Shown piece by piece: positions 43,763 through 52,515 of a DNA stretch of 64,000 nt (within the stretch, counting starts at the first letter, position 1; every line of letters starts with the position of its first letter). The notes below the pieces were generated by a model that searched no databases, was not told the DNA's origin, and saw nothing but the letters and a program-made list of their open reading frames with translations. Source of the DNA: Eutreptiella sp. 'Long Island Sound 2002' (Eukaryota; Euglenozoa; Euglenophyceae; Eutreptiales; Eutreptiaceae); NCBI GenBank assembly GCA_964036045.1, contig OZ038382.1, positions 105,299,007 through 105,363,006 of the forward strand, written 5' to 3'. The translations under genes were made by a program, and so were the position numbers.

Positions 43763-45154
43763 GGGAGCCACGAAAATCGCCCCTCCCCAGGCGATTTCAG
43801 GCATGATCCCCAGATTCCTTCTCGACCACTACTTGATGTAGGGTCGCTTGTCTCCTCTCCCCTGGATCCGGCAGCGGATCCTTCTGTTGTAGTGGACGAG
43901 GTTGGTGTACAGTCCAAGCACAGGGCCCGTCAGTTTGTCACAAAGCTGTGGGTCTCTGATTGCAAGGGCAATTTCCACCTCGCCACTTGTTTGTGTGACA
44001 ATGGATCGGAGGTAAATCTCCAATCCAATTCTTTTTTGCCTGACGACTGCGTGTTTGATTCGCCTCATCCTGTTACCCTCGAGGGAGTTTCTGGACATTC
44101 TCTCGCAGGTGGGCAACGCGGTTGTTATATATCAACTCATTTGGTCGCTCAAGACCTTTGGGAAGATGGCAATGTGGTGGAAGTTATCCTTAAGGATGAC
44201 TACTTCTATCGTGCCGACATAAAGTATGACCTTTACTTGGGCAATCCTTGGCTTCGCAAGAACAGGGTGGCGCCCGTAGGTCATCGGCGTTGTTTTTTGC
44301 TGGAGTCAGGTCCCTTGGAGCGTCCTGAATTTCGTTTTTTGCACGCAGGGTTTAAAAGTGCAGAAGAATTTCTGAAGCAAAAGGTTACACCAAAGTTTGG
44401 CGAAGATGTCACCATTGCAGAGGTGAATGGGAGTGCCGATTACTCCCGAGAGTTAGAATGTCTTCGTAGGGACTCCCAGCCACGACGCCCTTCGCGCTGG
44501 CACTCCTCATCCTACAGAGTTGTCGACAAATGGCGCGATACAATTTGTGAATATTTTTATGAACACCATTCCTTTTGGCCACAGTATGATGCTTTTGCTA
44601 ACCGCGAGAACAAGCGCTTTGACAAGCACTTTCGCGACGCTTGGACCCATAAATGGGACAAGAAGTTAGGGATTAATCCTCCGTTTCACTTAATCCAGCA
44701 GGTCATCCACAAAATCAAGCAAGATAAAACCCAGGCGATTTTAGTTGTGCCCTTGTGGGACGACAAGCCTTGGTTTCAGGAATTGCAAGACATTTGTGTA
44801 GATTACATCGAACTTCCCAGGAAGATTAAGCTGTATGCCAGGGACGACACAGGTCCCCTGCCACAGCAGCCCTGGAGTTCGCTTGCATTCCTGGTGGATG
44901 GAAAGCTTTCTGACTCTGATTCTGCTGATTCTAGTACTGATTCCTGTGTTGGGTCTGAATCTGAGGTTGAGCGTGGTACTGATGATGAATCTATTTTTTC
45001 TGATTTTTGTCCGTCAGATGCCCAAGGTGATCCAACGTCAAATGGATCCGCCTCGTCTCCCTCCTCCCCGAATACGATCTACATCCAAAAGAATCTACGG
45101 CGCACGGACGACAAAAAAATTTTCTTCGCGCCGCAAATTCAGAGTTTTTTATGA
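43763..45154 (+). CDS. Gypsy-D protease and methyltransferase-like domain
   Basis: Open in the gag frame from the codon after TAG (43763). The retropepsin-like region has ATCLCDNGSEVNLQSNSF (DNGS in the active-site position, instead of DTG/DSG) and YDLYLGNPWLRKN. The methyltransferase-like domain follows: FWPQYDAFANRENKRFDKHF, LGINPPFHLIQQVIHKIKQD, AILVVPLWDDKPWFQELQ and DYIELP, with NPPF at 44675-44686. This is the best-preserved copy in the window. An acidic Ser/Asp linker follows. The frame ends after an A7 run at 45113-45119, where one extra base probably shifts it out of the RT frame. Confidence 0.75.
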   Translation, partial: GSHENRPSPGDFRHDPQIPSRPLLDVGSLVSSPLDPAADPSVVVDEVGVQSKHRARQFVTKLWVSDCKGNFHLATCLCDNGSEVNLQSNSFLPDDCVFDSPHPVTLEGVSGHSLAGGQRGCYISTHLVAQDLWEDGNVVEVILKDDYFYRADIKYDLYLGNPWLRKNRVAPVGHRRCFLLESGPLERPEFRFLHAGFKSAEEFLKQKVTPKFGEDVTIAEVNGSADYSRELECLRRDSQPRRPSRWHSSSYRVVDKWRDTICEYFYEHHSFWPQYDAFANRENKRFDKHFRDAWTHKWDKKLGINPPFHLIQQVIHKIKQDKTQAILVVPLWDDKPWFQELQDICVDYIELPRKIKLYARDDTGPLPQQPWSSLAFLVDGKLSDSDSADSSTDSCVGSESEVERGTDDESIFSDFCPSDAQGDPTSNGSASSPSSPNTIYIQKNLRRTDDKKIFFAPQIQSFL

Positions 45155-46850
45155 AAAACCCCGTGTGGAAGCTTTCATAGATCCTTTCGAGGAGCTGGAT
45201 CACGAAGAGAATCTCTGGAATGTCAGGACTAGTCCCACCGATCTTCAAGAGGCAGTTGATACGGACCTTTTTAGGGATATCCGTAAGAAGATTCTTCCTG
45301 CCAAGGCCGAAGAAATCGCCAAAGTTTTTTCGACAGTAATTCCTGGCGATCAGGTGGACACTGAGTTGTGTTCCGGGAAAAGAGACAAGATTTTTGAGGA
45401 ACGGAAGGACACAACCCTTTCGGGGAAGTTGATCAAAAACCCCCCTGTCCGTGGGCAGTTCGATGAAGCCTTCATCGAGCTTCGTGAAGGGTACAAGGCG
45501 AAGAAACAGCGTCCTTATGAGAACCATGGACAGAAACATGAGATACTCAGAAAAATAATCGAGAGAAATCTCAGGGAATTTGGTTGGCTTGAGGGTTGTA
45601 TGACCAGCGAGTGGTGCTGTGCACCCTTCACAGTCCCGAAGCCGCCGCCTACAGACCAGAACACTATTGATGGTTGGCGAATGGTTGTTGATTTTCGCAA
45701 CCTCAACGCCGAAACCAAGGCGGATTCACACCCCCTGCCCCTCATTGAGGAGGAAATCGCCAAGAGGGCAAGAGGTCGTTTGTTTTCTGTGCTGGATCTC
45801 CGTCACGGCTTTCACCAAATGCCGTTGAGGAAGGACAGCCGACCTCTCACCTGTATGTGCACGCCATGTGGCCCACTCCAGTGGACGGTCATGCCCATGG
45901 GCCTGAAGAACGCCCCTTCGTTTTTTCAAAGAATGATGGAGGATGTGCTTTTTACAGCTCATCCTGAGCTTCGTGCCTTCGTGAGTGTGTACATAGATGA
46001 CATAATCATCGCGACAGAGGGGGAGGGACTGACCGAAGCCGAGCTGGTGGCCCTACATGAAAAGCAGCTGGACCAGGTTTTGGACATTCTTGATGCCAAT
46101 CAGCTGATTTGTGGGCCAAAGAAGGGAAAACTATTTTTAAAATCAGTCGAATTTTGTGGTTCTCTCCTTGAGAATGGCACCCAACGACCCAGTCCAGGGA
46201 AGCTCGTCGCTATTCAGAAGTGGAAGCGCCCTGAGACGATCACGGAATTGAGAGGATTCCTGGGTTGTTGCAATTTTTACCACACTTTTGTGCCGAATTA
46301 TGTCAAATTTGCTGCCCCCCTCACTGAACTATTGAAGGTAGGGAGAGATGCGGGCAAGGCAGGTTCAAAGGTTCGTGTCAAGTGGACTGACGAGTGCGAG
46401 GAGGCCCTCCATCACTTGAGGGCGGCCCTCTGCGAAGTCGCCACGTTGCATGTGCCGAAATTCGACCGACCCTTCTACATAAGAACCGACGCTTCTAGGT
46501 ACGCGATCGGAGCTGTCCTTGAACAGGTTGATGAAGCCACAGGTGATCATTACCCTCTTGCATTTTGGTCTCGGAAGCTAGCTCCACGCCAGATGCAATT
46601 GTCACCGCGTGAGCAAGAGACTTATGCCATAATCTGCGCTCTGAAGAAGTACCAATCGTGGGTTGGCACCAATCGAGTCGAGGTCCTGACGGATCATCGA
46701 TCTCTGGAGTATTGGGCCACGGAACACATTGATACTGTCGCGAGCCCAGCTGGTCGACGGGCCAGATGGCATGAATTTCTCAGTTTGTTTGACCTCCATG
46801 TGTCGTATTTGCCTGGAAAACACAACACAGTAGCGGATGCTCTGAGCTGA
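45120..46850 (+). CDS. Gypsy-D reverse transcriptase and RNase H
   Basis: The frame is open from 44835; real coding probably begins near 45120 (KFSSRRKFRVFYEKPRVEAF). RT shows CAPFTVPKPP, WRMVVDFRNLNAETKADSHP, VLDLRHGFHQMPLRKDSRPL, MPMGLKNAPSFFQRMM and the catalytic VYIDDIIIA box (YIDD at 45990-46001). RNase H shows FYIRTDASRYAIGAVLEQ, LAFWSRKLAPRQ, EQETYAIICALKKY and VLTDHRSLEYW. It ends in VADALS followed by TGA, where elements of this class have Arg. CGA to TGA is the simplest explanation, and integrase continues in the same frame. Confidence 0.9.
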   Translation, partial: FSSRRKFRVFYEKPRVEAFIDPFEELDHEENLWNVRTSPTDLQEAVDTDLFRDIRKKILPAKAEEIAKVFSTVIPGDQVDTELCSGKRDKIFEERKDTTLSGKLIKNPPVRGQFDEAFIELREGYKAKKQRPYENHGQKHEILRKIIERNLREFGWLEGCMTSEWCCAPFTVPKPPPTDQNTIDGWRMVVDFRNLNAETKADSHPLPLIEEEIAKRARGRLFSVLDLRHGFHQMPLRKDSRPLTCMCTPCGPLQWTVMPMGLKNAPSFFQRMMEDVLFTAHPELRAFVSVYIDDIIIATEGEGLTEAELVALHEKQLDQVLDILDANQLICGPKKGKLFLKSVEFCGSLLENGTQRPSPGKLVAIQKWKRPETITELRGFLGCCNFYHTFVPNYVKFAAPLTELLKVGRDAGKAGSKVRVKWTDECEEALHHLRAALCEVATLHVPKFDRPFYIRTDASRYAIGAVLEQVDEATGDHYPLAFWSRKLAPRQMQLSPREQETYAIICALKKYQSWVGTNRVEVLTDHRSLEYWATEHIDTVASPAGRRARWHEFLSLFDLHVSYLPGKHNTVADALS

Positions 46851-48947
46851 TGGGCTTACCCCGCTTCAGAGGGGCTGCAAAGTACCAACATCCATGGTAC
46901 AGAGCAGGACCGCCACGTCGTAATCGAGTGGTACCAAGAAGAAAAAAAGCTCATTCGACGTGAATGCATGCAATGCTCTGTTAAACAGCATGCATTACGG
47001 TGCCATGACATCACGGCCTTCTCAGATCCGGCGCATGCCCATGAGATTATCACCAAATCACTGAAAGTCGTGGAGAAAGTCACCGATCCCTCCTCAGGGA
47101 GTGTGAAACGGTTCGAGTATACCCGACCTGTAAGTGGATTTCGGTTGATTCAGGGCATTAAGCGTCGAGATCCGGCCAAAACTCCACCCCTGCCGAAAGA
47201 TTCCCTTATCATCCGTGACTGGACGAACAATTATCTGCATGATTCCATGTTTAAAGAGGTCTTTGAGCATCTCAAATCCAAAGATGCTCACAAGGATGGA
47301 ATTTATGCTGAATATTCGTTGGATGGGGGGAAGCTGTGGATGGAGGGTAAATTGTGCGTACCAGACGCCCTGGCCCCCCGAGTGTTAAACTGGTGGCACA
47401 AATGGGAGTCCCCCCACGCACATGGCCGTAGATTATGGTCGATGATTAAACATAGGTTGTTCGGCTCAAGGCTATATACTCATTGTATGAAAGTAGCCGC
47501 CGGATGTGCCCAATGTGCTGTCTCGACGCCCCCCAGCGCGAAGAAGCACGGCCATCTGAGGCCACACCCTATTCCGGAGCGCCTCTTTAACAGAGTCACC
47601 AGTGATTTTTTCCATCTTGGTGAACTCGACGACGAAGAGTGCCATTGGACCAACAAAAAGGTCAATGGAGTGCTCCTTATACAATGCCGTCATTCTGGCT
47701 ACATTCAGGTGTTGCCTTGCAACATCGAGTCAATGACTGGCAAGGCTGCCGCCAAATGGTGCGCGCAGACCTGGATGGGAGGTTGGGACGTCCCATCCGA
47801 GGTGGTTACGGACTCAGGCAAAGAGTACACCTCCGAATGGTGGAAGGAATTATGTGCTCGCCTTGGAATCCACCACCTGAGATGTGAAATCCACTCACAT
47901 GGAGCGCTGCCTGGCGAAAGAGCCGGCCGCTCTGTTATAAATATGCTTCGTAAGGAGCTCGCCAGTGAGAAAGACTTCCATTGGCGTGAAGTTCCCTTCG
48001 CATTGCTTCGCCGTTACCACAACACGCCATTGTACCACGGCCTTTCTCCAAATGAAATTGTCTTTGGACGAAAGAAGTGTTGGTGGAACATGCCGTTGAA
48101 TAATCCTCGCCCTTGTAAAGATGCTTCGTTGTTTTTGGCCGAAATCCAACGAGCAGATAAAACTGTCTCGAAATTAATCGATAAGCATCAAGCTGACTGG
48201 CTTTGGGTCCAGAATCAAGGCCGAAAAAACCCCCACAATTTTGAAGTCGATGATCGAGTTTGGCTTCGAAAATCCGAAACCACCATGGACGGAGATGATA
48301 AGCTTCTTCCCTTGTGGGAGGGGCCATTCGCTGTTACAGCGCGTCTAGGTGAGAACAGGTGGAAGATTCGTGTGGATGTCAGCAGGGAAATTGACGTTTC
48401 GGGCGATCGCCTCAAGAGAGAGATCCCCTCCCCCAAGGATCGGGTTAAACCCCTTTTTTGGACTTCGAAATCTTTGTCCGATCGGGTCATCGAAGGGGGG
48501 AAGTACGAACTCAAGAGGATTTTAGAAGCAAGACGTGACGAAAAGGGCGAATGGGAATTTCTATGTGAGTGGAGGGGCTTTGATTCCAGTCACAACAAGT
48601 GGGAACCAGCCCATTCTTTTGTCCATGGGTACACCAAGGGGTTCATCGACTTCCTCAAGAAGCATCCCGAAATTGGCGTACTCCTGACAGACTGTTTGTC
48701 GAAACCCGACAGACAGGTGGAGAGCGACGGAAAAAGACCTGTGGTGAATCGAGATCCAGCCTTTTACGGCCCTCAGCAGCCACCTTCCAGGGCTGATCCG
48801 TCGATCCCCCCTCCTGCGGTCAGGCCAGCCCAGGAGCCAAATGAGGACCAAGCTTTGAGTTCGGCCGCTGATTTACAGCGCCCAAGCCGTACGAGGGCCC
48901 CACCAGACAGGTTGGTGGTCACATGTATTCGTGCTTGGCCGAATTGA
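46851..48947 (+). CDS. Gypsy-D integrase with C-terminal chromodomain
   Basis: In frame with RNase H after one TGA; the first ATG is at 46968. The zinc-binding region (SPHAHGRRLW...CMKVAAGCAQC) precedes the catalytic core with Asp in VTSDFFHLG, Asp in VVTDSGKEYTSEWW and Glu in LPGERAGRSVI. A GPFAVTARLGENRWKIRVDV segment follows. The chromodomain spans YELKRILEARRDEKGEWEFL, CEWRGFDSSHNKWEPAHSFV and FIDFLKKH, a fold that in chromoviruses directs insertion to chosen chromatin. A Pro-rich tail ends the protein. No frameshift is seen in its 659 codons after the ATG. Confidence 0.9.
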   Translation, partial: WAYPASEGLQSTNIHGTEQDRHVVIEWYQEEKKLIRRECMQCSVKQHALRCHDITAFSDPAHAHEIITKSLKVVEKVTDPSSGSVKRFEYTRPVSGFRLIQGIKRRDPAKTPPLPKDSLIIRDWTNNYLHDSMFKEVFEHLKSKDAHKDGIYAEYSLDGGKLWMEGKLCVPDALAPRVLNWWHKWESPHAHGRRLWSMIKHRLFGSRLYTHCMKVAAGCAQCAVSTPPSAKKHGHLRPHPIPERLFNRVTSDFFHLGELDDEECHWTNKKVNGVLLIQCRHSGYIQVLPCNIESMTGKAAAKWCAQTWMGGWDVPSEVVTDSGKEYTSEWWKELCARLGIHHLRCEIHSHGALPGERAGRSVINMLRKELASEKDFHWREVPFALLRRYHNTPLYHGLSPNEIVFGRKKCWWNMPLNNPRPCKDASLFLAEIQRADKTVSKLIDKHQADWLWVQNQGRKNPHNFEVDDRVWLRKSETTMDGDDKLLPLWEGPFAVTARLGENRWKIRVDVSREIDVSGDRLKREIPSPKDRVKPLFWTSKSLSDRVIEGGKYELKRILEARRDEKGEWEFLCEWRGFDSSHNKWEPAHSFVHGYTKGFIDFLKKHPEIGVLLTDCLSKPDRQVESDGKRPVVNRDPAFYGPQQPPSRADPSIPPPAVRPAQEPNEDQALSSAADLQRPSRTRAPPDRLVVTCIRAWPN

Positions 48948-50850
48948 GGGAGACCCGTCGTGACTTGAGTCGCCGACGCCATAATCTGGGTAACAGTCGT
49001 CTAGTCCAGGGCGTCATCCCATTCGTCGCTAGGGCTCAAGGGTGTAGGTTCGAAACCCTTGCATGTCCAACTCCTACAAAAGCTCCAGCCTCGCCCCGTG
49101 GACCACTTATTCCAATGTGAGTGTTCTGACGACTTGAAAAAACCACATTCTGCTCAATCCACTGTTCATTCTTCCTGATTACGACATGATGTGGAGAACT
49201 GCGAATGTTTGATAATTTGACGTCAATCAACTTTTCTTTGGTCTCCGTTCGGCAGACAAGGCGTAGATACGCTGCCGAAAGCCACGGAGTGTGCTGCCGT
49301 GTCCAGAAAAAACCAAACTCAGGCTTAATTCAGGCAGATTCGGGGTAATCTTGTCTCTGTTGGTCTGTGCATCTTTGGAATTTGACTACTCCTGCAGATG
49401 GAAGCAAATGTACATAGTAAAAACGCTGGCCAGCGACATACACACGACAGCGACATACACACGACAGCGACATTCACACAGACAGCACACAGCGACATTC
49501 ACCCCTACAGGCACCCCCTGTAGTACTGGCTGCACTAGATGCGACGCCAGGAACACAGATCTTACCTTCATTTGCCGTGATGCTGAAGCCAAAGTCCAGA
49601 TTCAGATCCAGATTCCTTGAAATTACCTTGAATTCCTCAGGTTTATCCATCATTCTGCGCAACAGTGCAGCAAAACCCCGACGTCAATTGTTCAGACAAC
49701 CTTCATATATGAACTCTAGGGACTTCTAACAGCAACCTCTCGGACCTCAGAGCTTCCGTAAGCTTCGGTGTATTTTTGGCACACGCCAATGTGAGCTCAA
49801 TCCGACCTGAAACTGTCGAAAATGGTGAATCCAAGTGTCTTGTGGGACTCAATCGAAAGATGGGCCTTGTCCAAGTCGATTGACACCGCCGCCACTGTAA
49901 ATAAAGGACTATTCGGTGTCTCTCAGTTACATACTGTCAGTAAAGCGCCTTCAGCGAACCTTCGGCGCATTACATGCCAAGGATCCAGGGCCATCATGTT
50001 CCATCATGATGCATCATCACATGATCCACATTTTCATGGAATCTGTTGGATGCTCGCGAACCAACGTGCCGGAAAGCACAATTCAGCTGAATAAACGACA
50101 ATATATATTAACTCTAGTCTAAACGAAGGTGTTAGTAGTTTCAGTTCTAGACATTCCGCTTCATTTCACCTTCATCTGAGGGAATTTGCTCATTTTAGGA
50201 CAGTTTAGGTTGATTTCCTTGTCATCTCCTCTCATTCCTCGAAGATCTGTTTACGGCTTTGCCTAACTTGACGCTGATGTTTTTCTGTTCACTTAGGGCC
50301 TGCAGACTACGTTTGTATTTGTTTTCCCTCTCTGTGATTGTTTCATCTCCTTCATCTCTGCTCAAATTGATTCTCAATCTTGCTGAATCTTGTGATCATC
50401 CACCAGATGCGCCAAATCTGAAGCACATGCTGCACTTTTCAGAACGAGAAAAGCGGGAGTAACACGATGTAGAGTACGTGGAGGACACCGTAGCGTGCCC
50501 GCGACAGCTAAACTGTGCCAGAGCGCCGAGATGTCACTCCATTTCTTGATTCTCCCACTCAATCCACCAATAATCTACCTGATTCTCAGCCAGGGCATGG
50601 TTTGGTATCGATTCTCGATACGTTTACATGCTTTTTAGCCCGTAACCTAATGATTTACTGCCCGGAGGACTGTTCGTCACTCCTCATTCTGTCTCATTTC
50701 AGGTTCATCCATCCTGATGCAGTGCCAATTCAGCCCAAATCAGGTCAGATCAAGCAGATTTCGCCCCATCGAGGCTACATTTCTATTTTTTTCTGGGACT
50801 TACCCGCACTACGTTCTTCGTTGACGTAGCGACACACCCCAGTGTGTTTT
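48948..50850 (+). other. Gypsy-D 3' untranslated region
   Basis: About 1.9 kb without a plausible gene. It holds a short array of CAGCGACA(T/C)ACACA units (49430-49505), whose GCGACA core recalls the larger minisatellites, and a T-arm-like sequence around 49045-49062 (AGGTTCGAAACCC). A purine tract ends the region. Confidence 0.6.
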
Positions 50851-50861
50851 TGGAGGGGGAG
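50851..50861 (+). promoter_or_regulatory. Gypsy-D polypurine tract
   Basis: TGGAGGGGGAG immediately precedes the TG of the right LTR, the expected plus-strand primer position. Confidence 0.85.
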
Positions 50862-51395
50862 TGTAAGTGCGGCTAACCCCCATCTGCTCAGATTTTCGCA
50901 GATCTGCCCCAGATTGGCTACATTTTGGTCATTTTCTCTGCTTCGGCGGAATCGCCGCCCCGCAGCTCAGTCTCAGGATCAGACCTATATATTTCTGATG
51001 TGCCGGATCTGATTCCGCGGTCCATTCATCGTAAATCCGCCGCGTTCCGATCATTTACCCGGATTCGCCATTTGCCGCTGACGCGCGTGCGCGAGCCAGA
51101 TCGGCCAAATATTTTTTCACAATCGGATTTATATAAATCTTTTCAGATAGATATGGACACTCAGATGTACTTAGGATAATCCGCATCAATTTTCTTCATA
51201 GACTGGGATTTTTTGCCAGATAACAATCAGCATGGATCTTGCCTCCGTTGTCGCCGCTCTTGCCTCCGTTGGTGTCCGTGTATCTGGTTCTGCCCCCAAC
51301 AGCAGCGTTCAGGTCGACTCCTCGCGTGCCTGCCCCCCTGGTCTTGCCGGCCCTGAGCCCTCCGGCACCATCAACCACCTGGGGCAGCACTTTCA
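50862..51395 (+). repeat. Gypsy-D right LTR
   Basis: 534 bp, about 98% identical to 40359-40892. It also carries the gag ATG (51232). From it a chimeric frame of 95 codons runs out of the LTR into host RT sequence up to 51519. Confidence 0.95.
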
Positions 51396-51400
51396 CCCTC

Positions 51401-52515
51401 TTCCAAGGGCTAATGAACAAAATTTTGTACATCCTGAGGCGCAGACCTCTAGTATAGGAGTTGATTTCTCAGGGTGCAGAAATGGAGGCCCACATCAAAG
51501 ACGTGAGTTCAGGTACTAATATCCAAGAGGACCATGTCCTTCTCCTCCGTGATTTTTTCATTGTTTGTCAAGAAAACCATCTCCGAATCAAAGTCGAAAA
51601 ATGTGAGTTTATGAAAGAGGAGATGGAGTATTTGGGTTTCGAAGTGGGGTATGGCTGGTGGAAACCAGCCGCGTCTAAGATGCAGCCCCTACAGGACATG
51701 CAGATTCGCAATGGCCCTAAGAAGGGTCTACACGACGTGAGGAGTTTTGTGGGCGCCTGTAACTTCTACAGGCGTCACATCCACAATTTTACCTACTCCT
51801 CTGCCCCCCTCACTGACCTAATCAAGAAAACTACTCCCTGGAGGTGGACCGCCAGAGAGGAGAAGCGTTTCCAGGAGTTGAAGAAGAAAATTGCCCCCTC
51901 TGACTGCCTGGGAGTACCCCGCCCTAAGGGGGAGATAGTCCTGTTCACTGGTGCCAGTGATGTAGGGGGGGTTGGAACAATCTACCAATGGCAGGAGCTG
52001 AACCCAGCAGAACTAACCGACTGCCATTATCGTACTAGCGGACTGAACCGTGATGGCTCCTTGAAACATGACTATCATACCAGTGAGTGGCGGCCGGTGT
52101 CACTGGGACACTGGAATTGGAAATGGAACCAAGCGCGTTCCAATTTCAGCACCTATGACCAGGAACTCCTGGCCGGTATGTTGGTGCTTTCGTCACTATC
52201 CCGACTCCTGAGATCTATCCCTATTGTCTGGCTGTGTGACCAGGAACCTGTGAAGTCTTTTCCGAAGGGCCCACCACCAGAGAAAGCAAAACTAAAGCGG
52301 TGGTGGACTTACCTGAGCCAGTTCAGGCTGACAGTTCATCATATCCCCGGTATAAAAAATGAACTGTCTGACTATACGTCGCGCAATAACTTCGATGCGC
52401 TTATAGATGATAGCTCTGAGGCGCTCGCCAAAGAGGCTTTCCAGCGTATGGATGTTCAGCTTGACCTGTCCATGCGCACTGCTGGAATCTTGGAGGGTTG
52501 CAGCCTAACCGACGG
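51401..52515 (+). pseudogene. Gypsy-C reverse transcriptase C-terminal half and RNase H
   Basis: RT resumes with FQGLMNKILYILRRRPLV and then, after a stop, the frame from 51461 (RIKVEKCEFMKEEMEYLGFE, CNFYRRHIHNFTYSSAPLTD). The catalytic YIDD box is HIKD here (51491-51502), losing one Asp. The RNase H start reads EIVLFTGASDVGGVGT, with Gly replacing the catalytic Asp of TDAS. The rest (HIPGIKNELSDYTSR) is well kept. Close similarity to Gypsy-A in this stretch shows a shared lineage. The enzyme cannot be active. Confidence 0.8.
52457..52515. repeat. LINE-G target duplication, left (59 bp)
   Basis: 59 bases starting CAGCTTGACCTGTCCATGCG and ending CCGACGG recur at 54727-54785 with two mismatches. 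It is host Gypsy-C pol sequence (LDLSMRTA, LEGCSLTDG) on both sides. Confidence 0.85.

Larger units (their letters stand above)
40359..51395 (+). mobile_element. Gypsy-D: complete chromodomain gypsy element
   Basis: 11,037 bp with 534-bp LTRs that begin TG and end CA, a 5-bp target duplication, a PBS directly after the left LTR, a purine-rich tract (TGGAGGGGGAG) directly before the right LTR, and gag, protease, methyltransferase-like domain, RT, RNase H, integrase and chromodomain in order. The LTRs differ at about 11 positions (about 98% identity), so it is the youngest LTR element here. Two single-base frameshifts and two in-frame stops prevent simple translation, but every catalytic box is present except the protease, which reads DNGS. 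Confidence 0.95.

Noticed and set aside
45113-45119. Programmed frameshift at the A7 run in Gypsy-D pol
   Set aside because: The required shift is +1 and the run does not fit a canonical slippery heptamer in the zero frame. A one-base indel in a homopolymer is simpler.
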